From: Coptis chinensis
Taxonomy: Eukaryota; Streptophyta; Magnoliopsida; Ranunculales; Ranunculaceae
Direction of reading: 5' to 3'
Assembly (NCBI GenBank): GCA_015680905.1
Contig: CM027385.1
Coordinates: 81,861,501-81,925,500, forward strand
DNA length: 64,000 nt
Below, piece after piece: positions 23,664 to 35,259 of this stretch (within the stretch, counting starts at the first letter, position 1; each line of letters begins with the position of its first letter). The translations under genes were made by a program, and so were the position numbers. The notes under the pieces were generated by a model. It was given only the letters and a program-made list of their open reading frames with translations, ran no database searches and was not told where the DNA came from.

Positions 23664-25185
23664 TGATAAGTGCTCAAAAGTAATGATTTATAACCCCAAT
23701 TATGTGTATGTTAGTCTCTATTTTATATTTAAATATTCTAATATGATGCAATTTGAGATTTTGTAGGTCAAAGAACCTAAATATGAAATATGGAGGGAAA
23801 AGAAGTTAAACAAGTCAAAAAGGAGTCACTGGGAATTACAGCTAAAGGCCTAGGACAAATGTCATATTTGTCTCCATAAGTGCCAAGCCTAATGGGACTC
23901 TAAAAGAGGATAATAATTGAGTTAGAAGAGTCTTCAATCTGATCTCAAAGCCTTAATTTCGACTTCATAGGAATATGAGATCAACATGGAAAAGAAGTCA
24001 GAGTTTCACAAGAATTAGGAAACTGAAAGCTGTTAGAAGCTGCAGCTTGGGAAATAGCCTGCAGGGCAAAGTGGGCCACGTCCAACTTTGGTCCAACTGA
24101 ATTTAACTTTTCCAGGATTTCTTCTAGAAAGATTGCAGAGAGTTTGACACCAAATAAACATAGGATTCAGATCTCTATCCAGACGAGCATGTAAGCCAAT
24201 TTATAAGGCACAAAAACCTCAGTTTACATCATCTAGGAAATTTAGTGTTTGCATCTTAGATCTAGAATTAAGAGAGAAGAAAGTTCATACCTTTTCACCA
24301 TTAATAGCTATAAAGATTATTCCTTTTTATATTGTGTTCATAGCATAGTATGAGGGGCTAATCTCCCTTCTCTTGGGAGGGGAGATGAAGCCTTTTTCGT
24401 ATGTTTTAGTTTAGTTCTTCTTCTATCATGTTTTAGTTTAAATCCCTCATTGAGTTTCTTCTTATTTGTCCATTGATCTAACGCCCCTGTGGAGGTTAGG
24501 AGGTCTTAGGGTAATTCAAGATTGTGAAAAGCCAAATACCACAAACCCTAGATTCTTTTCTTCTAGTTTTTAGTATTCTAGTGTGATGATTTGATTCTTT
24601 ATGGCACCTCAATTAGTTGTATGGTTAATGCCATATGTGGATTTTTCATGGCACCTAGAGTTGTATATTGAATGTCACTTAAAGCACAATTTGGTTAGAT
24701 AGAAGATATCATTGGAGATTGAAGAAGTATTTGATGGAAAGATAGAAAGCACATTGAAAGCCACATATTATCATCATGGTTATGAGCATAAGGTTTGTAG
24801 GTATGGTGAGTTTCTATTGGTGATTTTTATTAAGCATGATAGATAGATCTATTAGACTAATTCTATGATTTTGGTGGATTCATCTCTCCCAAGATATTTT
24901 TTCTCTTGATTCATATTCATATATTTAATTTAGTTTAGTTTATGCATAGTTTAAATCTCAAATCTAATCAACCATATATTAATTATTACTTAGCCACATC
25001 TTTTACTTGCATCCATTAGAGTAACTTAGATTAGGAAATTCTATCATCATCACTTAATTATTTAGAGTGGGATTGATACCTTGCTAGCCACTATACTAAT
25101 CAATATTTAATAGGCTAAGTAAGTTTTGCAAATGATACGTAACACAAACAACGATACAAATAATAACGTGTTGCGTGCTTTTTCA
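23664..25185 (+). repeat. 3' LTR
   Basis: Partner of 14276-15797, with the same termini and length. It is followed by the TSD GTCAT at 25186-25190. Confidence 0.93.
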
Positions 25186-26044
25186 GTCATAGCACCAGAG
25201 TTTATAGAGAAAGCTAGATTCCGAGAGTGAAAAAAAAACTTAAAAACGCATAGAGAAAGCTTCTAGAGAAATCTCCCACTGGCGGTGGCTGCCTTCTAAA
25301 GGCACTGTCGCCAGAAATCTCCCTCTCATTCTTGTGATTATGGTTCCAAGAACAGATCTAAGTTGAGAAGAACATATATAACTGAGTTGAAAGCATCTCT
25401 ATTTGAGAAGATTCTCATTGAAGATTGCTGGATTCGTTCTGATTTCTAAATGGTGGCAGTAATTATGTGGGTAAATGTTCTACCTTTCTCGTTAATTATT
25501 GTCTTTACTACCTTCGATTTTAGTACCCATTGCCATCTTTGTAGTGATGGGGAGAAGAAGAGAACAAATATGTTTTCATAGTTGCATGGGTTAAGAGGAT
25601 AAGTTAATTTACCCATTTTATTCATTGAAGTCTGGAAGAGTTTGAGTTGTGACGTAGTATAGCTTCTTGTAATTCTGTTTGGAGTTTTGAGTTGAGAAGA
25701 TGATGGATTAGGTTTGAGAACTTGAGATTGCAGGTTGTGAAGCTTTGAAGGTTTAAGTCTGAGACTTAATTTATTTATATTTGGCTTGAAACAACAAATT
25801 GATTTGCAGATTTGGCTTGTACTTTCCGCAATTGTTACCTGGAGGAGATGGATTGATGGATCTGCAAACTCGTTTAATCCTCTTCTTCTGATTGGAAACG
25901 GCTTGTATGTTTAATTTTTGGTAGTACTGATGAGCGGAGCTACGGTGAAGTCTCAATTTCTTGAGCAGCTTTTTAGAGCTTTGCACTTTCTTGATTTGAT
26001 GTATGAACTAGAGATATCAAGTTAAGTCTTGAAGGCTAGAGTTT

Positions 26045-29000
26045 TGTAAAGTCCTGAATTATTATTAAGGGTATTTTCGTAAATTTCATATTAAATCTAG
26101 GGTCGTTTATGTAAATTGGTCGTCGGGTTTATATTTCAACCGTACGTAACTTACTAAAACTTAACTCCGACTCATAAGTCACGTTAGGTAAGCGACCCAT
26201 ATGCAAAAATTTGACAAAATGCCGGTTAGCGATTTTCTGCGTGCGAAGCTAGCACGAGTTAACAGCTTACGCGCATGAGTGGGTCATTGTTATAGCCTGC
26301 GGTGAGATAGAATATAGAAGATTAAATTTAGCGGGATGGGCCGAAAAAAAATAATCAAGACGCTAAGTCGAATTAGTGGGGGTTAGCGTTAATTAGGACC
26401 TTAAGCTTAAATTGTAATGTATTGGGCTTGGGCCTAAATATATCGGCCCAAATAGAAAAAAAAAAAAACGAAAATCGCGAAATAGGAAAAAAATCGGCCA
26501 AACCAAAATCGCGAAGCCAATTCTCTTCTTCCCCAATTTTCGTACCTCTTAAAACCCTAAGAGAGAGAAACTTAATTCTCCCCAATTTCAGTGATCCAAA
26601 CCCATAATTCCTCACCCCCAATCTTAGTAACACTAAAACCAAGCGTGAAGATTCAAATTGAGTGGAATTTCTTCATACCACCGCTGCCGGGTGAGTTTAA
26701 TTTGTTTCAAACAACTAGTTTAAACTCATTTCAATGGATTTGATGTGTTACTGAAGATATTTGAATGGGGTGGTTGTATACTTCGGCAGTAGCTCGGTTT
26801 GGAGAAGGAGAGCTGCGATTTTGGTGGAGCAACGAGCTAGGAACGATTTTTATTGCTGACTTGGTAAGAATTTGGTTATTCATTACAATTTCAAGAGATT
26901 TATGTCGATTTATAACTGTATAAGAATTGATTGAGTAATGATCGAGGGATAAGGAACACCCACCGATTTTATTAATAGAATTAATGTTAATTGAGAGGTG
27001 TAGAATGGGTTGTAGTTGAAATTTGGACTTGGAATTGGGATGTGATAGGATTGGCGTCGATATGAGGGCCTGCAATGGCGAAATAGCGATAGAGAGATCG
27101 TCGAGTAAAGGTTTTAAATGGCTTGTAGCTCTATAACTTGGTAGTTAGATGAAAAATTATCCAAACCCAATTCTTAACGCCGAGAATTTCTTCTCCACGC
27201 TAGATAATGATTTTCGTTGTTCGATCAATTCTAATAACCGACGATATGTATCGATGTTATAGGAGTGATCTCGAAAGTGAATTTGATTAAGTGGGCTTGA
27301 TTCGATTAAGTGGGCTTGAGGAGAACGGAGCTTGCTAAGGTAGGAACCTACATACCAATATATAGCCTGCTTATTTTCATGCATGATTTGAATTGTTTAA
27401 ATAGGAAATAGATAGTTGCGTATCAACCATGCATGTATATATGATATTCATGTTTTGCACTGTATTTCCTCGCTATAAACTATATATATAGATAGCTTTC
27501 GTGTGAAATGGGTTTTCTGTAAAATCGGGGTAGCGAGGGATTGTTTTCTTTGTTAAAAGTGAAGAAACTGGTTTTGGGAAAGGTTCGCGTCTCTTGTCTC
27601 AGTAAGGAGACAGAGAGATGGATTTTGAAATGCGGGTAAGGATTACCCGGTTGTTTGTAACTAGGTGCGAGGTTCTGGATTTTTCCCGGAATGGTTGTTA
27701 TTTACGATGATTCGCCGTTTGAGAATCATCGGTTGTTATTTACTATGACTGACCCGTTTGGGTGTCATAGGTTGCTTTTACTTGATGGTGGGAAATCCAG
27801 GAACTCACACCTACATAATCAACAGTTTTAAAAGAAAAACTAAATATGTAACTAGAGTATTTGAAAACAATCGGAAATACGAGTATATATATATAGATAT
27901 TACTATGCTTATCACGAGGGGATTTAGAAAAGAAATTGTGAATTCCTAAAAAGAAGGAACTGTTGTCACAATTTCGGAGACGGCAGTTCGCTCTAGGATT
28001 CCAACTGTGGTGTACACCTTTCGAGGTGGTGGGCCACCTTTAAAGGGATGCATCATTTGGATGTAGTCCGGGGAATTCCTTTTCTACTTTTCTAGATAAC
28101 CATGCTTATGCAATGTCACTCATTTGTATGGTGATTAGCTTGTGTGGGGTTACATGCTACCTCGATGAGGTTTAGGCCGGAGGAGTGAGAGTTTAGTCCA
28201 CTCGGATGTGTGTCGATCCTGGCAGTCAAGAATAGTCGTCGAACGGTTGACCACCGTAAGTTAGGTGACAGCCCGTATGGGGGTCGTGGTCACAGGGCCC
28301 ACCTGAGCCCTAAAAGCTTTGGGGATTTTGTGTGTACGAACACAACAACGGCATTTCAGCTCCCTGCAGGTAAAATCAGGAAAACAACGGTGCATGGTTC
28401 ACACTGGGAAGTACTGAACCGAGATTGCCTGTGACTGGGGTTGAGTACCAGTCGTACCCTCACCATTCTAATAGGATGCAGCGGCCACAATAGTTGTATG
28501 ATGACTGTGAAAACTATATTTTGAATATTAAAGAAGCATGCCGATATGATTTATGCTAGCTAGTAATTTATTGTATAGTCACAATATTTGGATATTATTA
28601 TAAAAACCTGCATGTTTTAAATGTTTTGTTATAAGTAGTCTAGTATTGGTTATGTGTGTTTCTACTGGGCATAGTTGTTTGCTCATCCTACTTAACATTT
28701 CAGACGATTTGTTCTTGGAGGAGGCTTTTCCTAACCCTAGCGATGAGGGTTATGGGGATTTGGGAGGATTCCCTTATGCTTGACGAGAGACAGAGTCAAG
28801 TTTATATTTTGGGCTGTATAGAGATAATCTAGGTTATTCTTTTGATGTATATAATGAGCATAGCTCTTTTCTTTTGGTTGTATAGTAAGAGGCTAGTTCT
28901 TTTGGTTGTATATACAGTGAGCTAGGCCATCTTGATGTAATAATCGATGTATTTAGCGACGGTTCTCCTTGTTTTGTAGATATACCATCATATCCCTGTA

Positions 29001-29218
29001 ATATTTAAAGTTAGGAGTAGTATGTATGGTTGTTGGATATATATATGGTTGGAAGAATGAATTATGAGATGTCCAAGGATTATGACAGGTTTTTAGGGTT
29101 TACGAATGTTGATCAAACAAAGGAAACTCTGCCGAAATTTCGGTAGAATCGGGATAGGTGTCTGCCTCGAGATTCAATCCACGTCCTCGGGATGTGTGTT
29201 GGGTCTCGGGGCGTGACA
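26045..29218. mobile_element. Solo LTR, gypsy-type, 3174 bp
   Basis: Starts TGTAAAGTCC and ends GGGGCGTGACA, so it has TG...CA termini. It is flanked by the 5-bp duplication AGTTT at 26040-26044 and 29219-29223. No internal domain is present, so it is a solo LTR left by LTR-LTR recombination. The long LTR and the terminal GGCGTGACA resemble chromovirus (Tekay/Del-type) LTRs. Short ORFs inside (for example 26731-27075 minus) are not convincing. Confidence 0.85.
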
Positions 29219-29517
29219 AGTTTGGGATCAGATCACTGAAGTTGTTTGAAGCAATGAAGGGTTACACGATTGAACTTGAAATTTCTATTAGCTTTTCGAA
29301 TCAGGAAGATGAAAGCTTTACATGCTTCTGCCAGATTCATGGCGGATCTTGTATCGGTAATGAACTGTTGGATTTTTTGTTTGTAATTCCGGTGACTGTG
29401 GGGTTGTGTGGTAGTGTGCTACACCCATTGGAATCTGGAGGTGGTCTGATGTGATGCAGTGGAGCTGCTGGCAATTCCTTTCGGTGCGTTTCGATTTGTG
29501 AGGGTGTTGCGATTTGA

Positions 29518-29628
29518 GGACTGGAATCTCAGCTAATAAGCTTCGATGGTTTAAGGACTGGAATCACAGCTGAAAAGCTTCGATGGTTTGAGGATGGGAA
29601 TCTCAGCTGATTAGCTTCGATAGTTTTA
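29518..29628. repeat. Three 37-bp tandem units in the LINE-like element
   Basis: Units at 29518, 29555 and 29592, each containing GGAATC(T/A)CAGCT and AGCTTCGAT. They differ by a few bases. Confidence 0.85.
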
Positions 29629-30146
29629 GTCTGGGATAAATTGACATTTAGGGATTGTACCACCAACAGAAACTGCAGTTAGGCTTGTGCTTTTCACATG
29701 GGCACTAACCGAAATGAGATGGTAGCTGCGACTATACGCCCGACGCTCTTGGAAATTACCTTGGTGCGTGGATGACCACAAGGGTGCTGGTTGCGGTGGG
29801 CAGCCAACAATGAGGGTGAAGGTTTCCGGGTCGAGAAGGTGGAGATCTGGTCTCCCCGACCCGTTGGTCCTATGGGCTTTTTGTTGGGCTTTTCAGTTTT
29901 AGGCTGGAAATTGTTGGGGTTTTTAACCAACTTGGTAGTTTCCAACCAATTTTCTTTACTAGTTGGGCAATGCCTAATGAGGTAACCATTTAGTTTATCA
30001 AAGCCCTGATGCAAACTTGGGATGTCACGCATAGTGGAAACTTAATCCAGCCCGGGTGGTCCATAACCCCTATTGTAACCTTATTATTATTATATATAAT
30101 ATTCACATTTTGCCTACAAAAAAAAAAGAAAAAAACAGCACCAGAG

Positions 30147-32165
30147 CCTGCAGAACTCTGAAAAATGAACTATAGGATCTGATTTAAAGGGGGTATTTGA
30201 AGCAATTTGTAGCACAAGAACAGGCGAATATAGTATAGCCTGAGGAGATCAGCACGTCAGTTCAGGATCCCCTAGGAACTGGACCGCTCAATGGTCGCCT
30301 CCAGATAAATATGATTTCCAGAAAGGCAAGCAAACGAAGTGGGCAGATCACTGAAAAGGGTGCGCAATATCAGATGCACATCGCCAAGCAAATGAGGATC
30401 ATAAACAATGAACTGACTGCGGTACCCCACAAAGAGCTACGTATCCTCTTCACTGAGGCTGACTGTCGTAGCATCCAGAGCCCACATGAGGATGCACTTG
30501 TTCTGACACTTCCTTTTGGAGGTTATGATTTGCATCGCATATTGGTTGATCTAGGCAATTTCCGCCAGATGTGTTATACTACGACGCATTCAAAAAGCTG
30601 CAGATTCCTGATTCTGAGATGATCGCCACCAACTCCAACCTATATGGATTTAGCGGGGACAAAGCTCTAACAGTTGGGGAGATCCAACTACCCGTTACTA
30701 CTGGTATGGTAACTCTTATCATAAATTTTGTTGTGGTAAAAGCTAACACACCCTATCACATGATCTTGGGCAGGACCTGGCTGCACAGATTCCGAGCTGT
30801 TCCTAGCACCTATCATAAATGTCTGAAGTTCCCATATAACGGGACAATTGAAATAATCAGAGAGGATCAGGTGGCTGCCAAAGCATGCTACACACTGGTG
30901 ATGAAGCAGTCCCCACTCCCTTTTGAACCAATGGAGGTGGGGCAACCCGTCAAATAGCAATTACAGTTGGATCCCCTATCTCGGACTTGGTCTCAAGAAA
31001 GAGGGAGGGGCCCCCCTCACTAGAGACGTTAGAGGAAGTGGAAATTGTGGGAGGCAGCTCGTCAAAATCCACTTTCATCGGCACCTTGTTGAGTTCTAAA
31101 GAGCGTCAGGCTCTAATACACTTCCTTCGAGAACACAAAGACGTGTTTGCTTGGTCGTTCGAAGAACTGCTAGGGATTGACCCCCATGTGGCATGTCACT
31201 AGCTCAATGTCTGCAGTGATGTAATAGTGGTCAAGCAAAAACCCAGAAGGATAGGTGCTGACAGATCCAAAGCAGTAAAAGCCGAAGTTGAAAAACTAAA
31301 GGCAGCTAACTTTGTCAGGGATATCAATTTCCCCACCTGGATTTCTAATATCATCCCAGTACGTAAGAAGAATGGGTCATGGATAATATGTATTAAGTTC
31401 ACGGATCTAAACCACGCATGTCCAAAAGACAGTTACCCTCTACTGCAGATTGACAAATCGGTAGATGCGATGGCTGGACATGAACTGCTATCTTTCACAG
31501 ATGGATCATCTGGCTACAACCAGATCCCATTGCATGAAGAAGACCACAAGCACACAAGTTTCACAATCGAGGATGGCCTGTACTGTTATCAGGTCATGCA
31601 GTTCGGGCTGAAAAATGCGGGGGCCACGTACCAGCGTTTGGTTAACAAAATGTTTGAAAGATTGATAGGTGACATTGTGGAGGTGTATGTAGATGATCTC
31701 TTGATCAAGAGCCTGAAGCGGGGAGATCATCTCTCCCACTTGAAACGTGCATTTGACGTTCTCCGAGGGTAACACATGAAACTCAACCCTGTGAAATATG
31801 CTTTTGCTGTCTCATCAGGGAAGTTTTTAGGGTATCTGGTTACTAAGCGAGAAATTGAGGCAAACCCAGATCAGATCTGGGCGCTCATAGAGATGCCTTC
31901 ACCTAAAAACATGAAAGAGGTTCAAAAAGTCATAGGCAGCCTAGCAGCCCTGAACAGGTTCATCTCTAAGAGTTCAGATAAGTGCAAACTTCTGTTTAAG
32001 TTACTGCGAAAGAATACCTCATTTTTATGGACAGAAGAATGCCAAAAAGCATTCGACGCCTTAAAAAACGCACTGGGGCACCACCAATCCTTTCCAAACT
32101 AGTTGAGGGAGAAGTTTTGGGTCTTTATCTCTGTTCATCTGACTACGGTATCAGTTATGTATTGA
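30147..32165 (+). mobile_element. Old Ty3/gypsy element, 3' part (knuckle, PR, RT)
   Basis: Continues the gag frame broken at 14275, with the remaining knuckle Cys in the segment TRACRTLKNEL. Three in-frame stops follow within 100 bp. The protease region reads LVDLGN (about 30544) and then, one frame over, VLYYDAFKKLQIPD...PYHMILGRTWLH (30571-30957). Reverse transcriptase is at 31227-31772 with PTWISNIIPVRKKNGSW, LLSFTDGSSGYNQIPL, MQFGLKNAGATYQR and the catalytic YVDD (31686-31697). The connection region follows to LWTEECQKAFDALK (32027-32069), then the start of RNase H (LYLCSSDYGISYVL) before truncation at about 32165. Integrase and 3' LTR are absent. Confidence 0.88.
31227..31772 (+). pseudogene. 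Reverse transcriptase of the old gypsy element
   Basis: 181-residue open stretch covering most of a Ty3/gypsy RT palm domain with YVDD near residue 154. It ends at a TAA directly before HMKLNPVKYAFAV-type thumb sequence (31773 onward), which continues in the same frame as another open stretch. The usual FLDAYSGYNQI motif reads FTDGSSGYNQI here. Not functional, because flanking domains are broken and the element is truncated. Confidence 0.85.
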
Positions 32166-32683
32166 TAGTCAAGACAAGAGATTGTAGTTCTCGCTCTCGA
32201 ATTTCTCCCCATAGTCAAGACAAGAGATTGCAGTTTCATCACAGCCAATTCAGGTATGAAGAATTTCTCTGGAAAATATGAAATTTTTTATCTGAAGGCG
32301 TTAGGGGTAAACTGAAAGTATTTGGGTAGGGTAACTTTTAAGTTATTTCATAGTTTAAAGATAATAAAAGAAGAGAAGAAATGATAGATGAATGTCGAAA
32401 TGCATTTTCTGAATAGCTATGCGTGAGCACTTGGAGTGCTAGCCAAGAACTTGGTTATGGTGTTCCCATTGGTGAGACTTTCTACCCAGACACACTTTCT
32501 TAAAATGTTGTCAAGTGTGAAACTTCAGTGTTTTCTGAGAATACCGAGTAATAAATTTTATTTTGTTTTATGCCCTCAGATTTCAATGTTAATGTCTCAA
32601 CTCGATTGCTCAGATCACATGTCTTTTCTCTTCCTATTCATGGAATCAAAATCAATATTCAAATTTGGCATTTTATTTTTAGG

Positions 32684-32953
32684 TCTTGGGGCTGTATGGA
32701 ACACAAAGAAAGGTTGAAGCGAGGTTCCATTGTGGTCGTATTTGGTCTTGGCACCGTTGGTCTTGCAAGAAGTCAAAACACTGTTTCATATTACCTTCTA
32801 ATACTACACGGGCTATAGTTAGTATTATTTATTCTTTATTTTTTGTTTGTTTTAATCCAATAGGTTGCGTAAGGTGCAAAAGCAAGTGCCGGTGCTTCAC
32901 ACGATTATCATTGGTGTTGACATTGACAAAGAAGAAGTCCGATATTGGTACAT
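32684..32953 (+). pseudogene. Class III alcohol dehydrogenase / GSNO reductase fragment
   Basis: Pieces in shifting frames match the nucleotide-binding part of class III ADH (S-nitrosoglutathione reductase). They are LGAVWNTKK after an acceptor-like TTTTTAGGT, then GSIVVVFGLGTVGLA (the Rossmann GxGxxG), and, after about 110 bp of unrelated sequence, GAKASAGASHTIIIGVDIDKEE. At least two frameshifts and the interruption make it a relic of one exon. The rest of the gene is not seen nearby. Confidence 0.75.
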
Positions 32954-33499
32954 CACTACATCTATGACTCTATTTTATCACATTTATCACCGCTTGAAAT
33001 AATATTCATCCGGAGCTTGATCTGAATAAAAATCCCGACTATGATCAAGTCTTTGCAATGAATTTGACCACCCCTAGAATGCTCATATAACATAATTGAA
33101 TACATGCTTTTCAATTTTCAGCTACCTCAACCTGAACATATTTCATTCACAAGACCAGAAACTAGGAGGGAATGCTGTGTATTGCCGTATTACCTTCCTT
33201 GTTCACAATCCACAAATATCTTACTTCTTGAACTGTTAAATATCTCCTAACCTCGTTCACTCGCTACTTTCAGGATAATTTTAGACACATTATAGAAAGT
33301 GAACTGGAGCTAATAATTGAGTACAATGGCTGAGTTGTTCAACATGCATGGTCTGTTTGGTACGAAGATCATTGCATACTTTTATGTGTTTGGAAGGGAT
33401 TGACGCCCTTCCCTTAACAAAAAACTTATTGCTCCTTTTTGGAAACAAATAAGTTTCCATAAGATGGTTATGGTGGATGACTCGCCCTAGGTTGAACCT

Positions 33500-33558
33500 T
33501 TTGTTTGTTTGTTTGTTTGTTTGTTTGTTTGTTTGTTTGTTTTGTTTTGTTTTTTTTT
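33500..33558. repeat. (GTTT)n microsatellite
   Basis: Perfect tetranucleotide run followed by a T-rich tail. Minus-strand translation gives a NKQT repeat that is not a protein. Confidence 0.95.
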
Positions 33559-33881
33559 CAATCCGTAAAGTGAATAATTCCAATAAAAAAAAAACCTTAT
33601 ATGATTTAAAATGAATAGGATAGGTGGTTGTTACAACAAAAGTAGGTCGAGATTCGAGAAAACCTACGAGTACAACAAAAGTAGGAAAATTGAATATCGT
33701 GCCTACCCTCATAATGACTATAATGAATAGGATAGGTGTTTGTTACTTAACGACTCCTGTCTCAAAAAACAAGCCCAGACTAAGTGGCGCATTGTGTTGG
33801 GGTTGTTGAGTTATGTTGAGCTTTCAATTTTCATTGGTTTCATCGTTGGATTCGCATTACTAGGTGGTTTATACAAATACA

Positions 33882-33951
33882 ACTTCCATATAATTGAGTG
33901 TGTTGCTCATGTGTTAACTTCCATGTAATTGAGGGTGTTGCTCATGTGTTT
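33882..33951. repeat. 35-bp tandem duplication
   Basis: Two copies of a unit with ACTTCCAT(A/G)TAATTGAG and GTTGCTCATGTGTT, starting at 33882 and 33917. Confidence 0.8.
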
Positions 33952-35259
33952 GCACTTTTGGAATGAGTTTGATGAACTCGTTTTTTCACTTTTGTTTTGG
34001 AACTTGCTTGATTTTTAAGTTAAAAATGTAGGTAAATAGATTATTCATGGGAGGGAATACAAACGAACATGGATAATGTTTCTCTATATTACAGTTGTCC
34101 GCATTGTATGCTTTATTGAGTCTTTGATAAGAATTGCGATAGGATCTGGTCTTAAGTAATGATACCAATTTGTTGCAACTATTTCCATGTGCAGGAGCCT
34201 TTTTGTTCTTGTCCCCAAGGACACTATCTTGGAGGCTCGTAAAGTCTTACTTGGTAATCGACTTGTTAAAACAATCGCCCGAAAGCAAATTTTATCTCGG
34301 TTTTTCATTATTTCCATTTATCTAACTCCCTTTACTTGTCTTTCGGTATCTTCGGATGTCGAAATCACCCTGTTTTGATCCATTGCAAACGCGGCAAGGT
34401 ATGTCCTATTATCATTATTGGTAGTTATTCTTATTTTTAAGAAGAATATGGTTTCCTTTTTGACCGAATATAGAAACAAGTTCATAACCGACTATGTCTT
34501 TTACTTTCCTAGGATGAGCACAAGTGTTAATTTGTGTAGGAGTGGCTTTTGGTAATTTCCTCGAGGAGCCTAAAGCAAGCAAGGAAGGCTTTTGAATTAG
34601 ATGAAGAGAAGCTAACTACTACAAGCAGATTGAGATTGGAAATTTAGATTTGATTCCTACTCTTGGAGCTCATTGTAATGTCGACTCATATGTTGATACT
34701 TCTTATTTTCAGCATTGTAATTAAGAATATCTAGACAGATGTACAAGTGTAATTGCTTCGTGTGTTTTTACCCGGACTTGTTTTTTTAACATTGAACAAG
34801 TTTCTCTCCAAATTGAGCCTCCTGAAATTTTTATGCTTGCTTTGGAACAAATTGTTGAATATAAGCACACCATCTATGATTCTCGCTGAAAACTTATCGC
34901 AGAATTCTTTACCGATCCTTGAAAAGATATCCGAGAAAAAGAATTGTGAACAGACTCATGCAGGAATTCTTATGAAGTTCGAAAGTAGCAAGATCTCTCT
35001 TTCAATTCATGTTGTTCAAGCCTACACTTCTTTGTTCAAGTACCATACTAAAATGAAACACTCCAACTTTAAGAGCTCCATTGTAGCACTACTCATTGGA
35101 TTGTGCTCGTCCAAGCACTTTTAAGATACATTTTCCCTCATTATCACTCTTGCCTTTTCCACTTGATCCCATTTACCTTGTTCAAAGATAAATATTGGAT
35201 AGTAATACATAGTTGCCGAATTCCACCGGCCGAGATGTATTAGTTTCTTTGATGCGTGT

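Larger units (their letters stand above)
14276..25185 (+). mobile_element. Non-autonomous gypsy LTR retrotransposon (Athila-like gag-PR, no RT/IN)
   Basis: Complete element of 10910 bp. The two LTRs (14276-15797 and 23664-25185) have equal length, 1522 bp each, begin TGATAAGTGCTC and end CTTTTTCA. They are flanked by the 5-bp target duplication GTCAT at 14271-14275 and 25186-25190. A primer-binding-like site TGGCGTCGCTGCCCGC follows the 5' LTR at once. The interior carries gag and an aspartic-protease domain only. Sequence from about 19.5 to 23.6 kb has no reverse transcriptase, RNase H or integrase. A G-rich tract (TTGGGGG) precedes the 3' LTR. The LTRs differ by scattered substitutions and small indels, so insertion is not very recent. 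Gag type, LTR length and PBS fit the Athila lineage. Confidence 0.93.
25201..30136 (+). mobile_element. Poly(A)-ended LINE-like retroposon, non-autonomous, carrying a solo LTR
   Basis: Flanked by the 10-bp direct repeat AGCACCAGAG at 25191-25200 and 30137-30146. The right end runs ...ATTCACATTTTGCCTAC followed by an A-rich tail, as in retroposons made by target-primed reverse transcription. Without the solo LTR at 26045-29218 (and one TSD copy) the element is about 1.76 kb. It has no endonuclease or reverse-transcriptase ORF, so it is a short non-autonomous derivative or a retroposed transcript. Its 5' part has CTTCTAGAGAAATCTCCC-type sequence, like 5' UTRs of plant L1 elements. Three 37-bp tandem units lie at 29518-29628. 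Confidence 0.8.
32954..35255. other. AT-rich intergenic DNA with simple repeats
   Basis: Holds a GTTT microsatellite (33500-33558), a 35-bp tandem duplication (33882-33951) and a repeated ATGAATAGGATAGGTG phrase (33610 and 33722). Open stretches at 34187-34378 and 34753-35124 have no similarity I can name. Confidence 0.4.

Noticed and set aside
29219..29240. tRNA-Met-like primer-binding site (TTTGGGATCAGATC) after the LTR at 29218
   Set aside because: It first looked like the start of a gypsy internal region. The 5-bp repeat AGTTT on both sides and the smooth continuation of the retroposon sequence (GGCTAGAGTTT then GGGATCAG) show a solo LTR, so the likeness is chance.
33290..33712. 140-residue minus-strand ORF
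   Set aside because: Half of it is the NKQT translation of the GTTT microsatellite.
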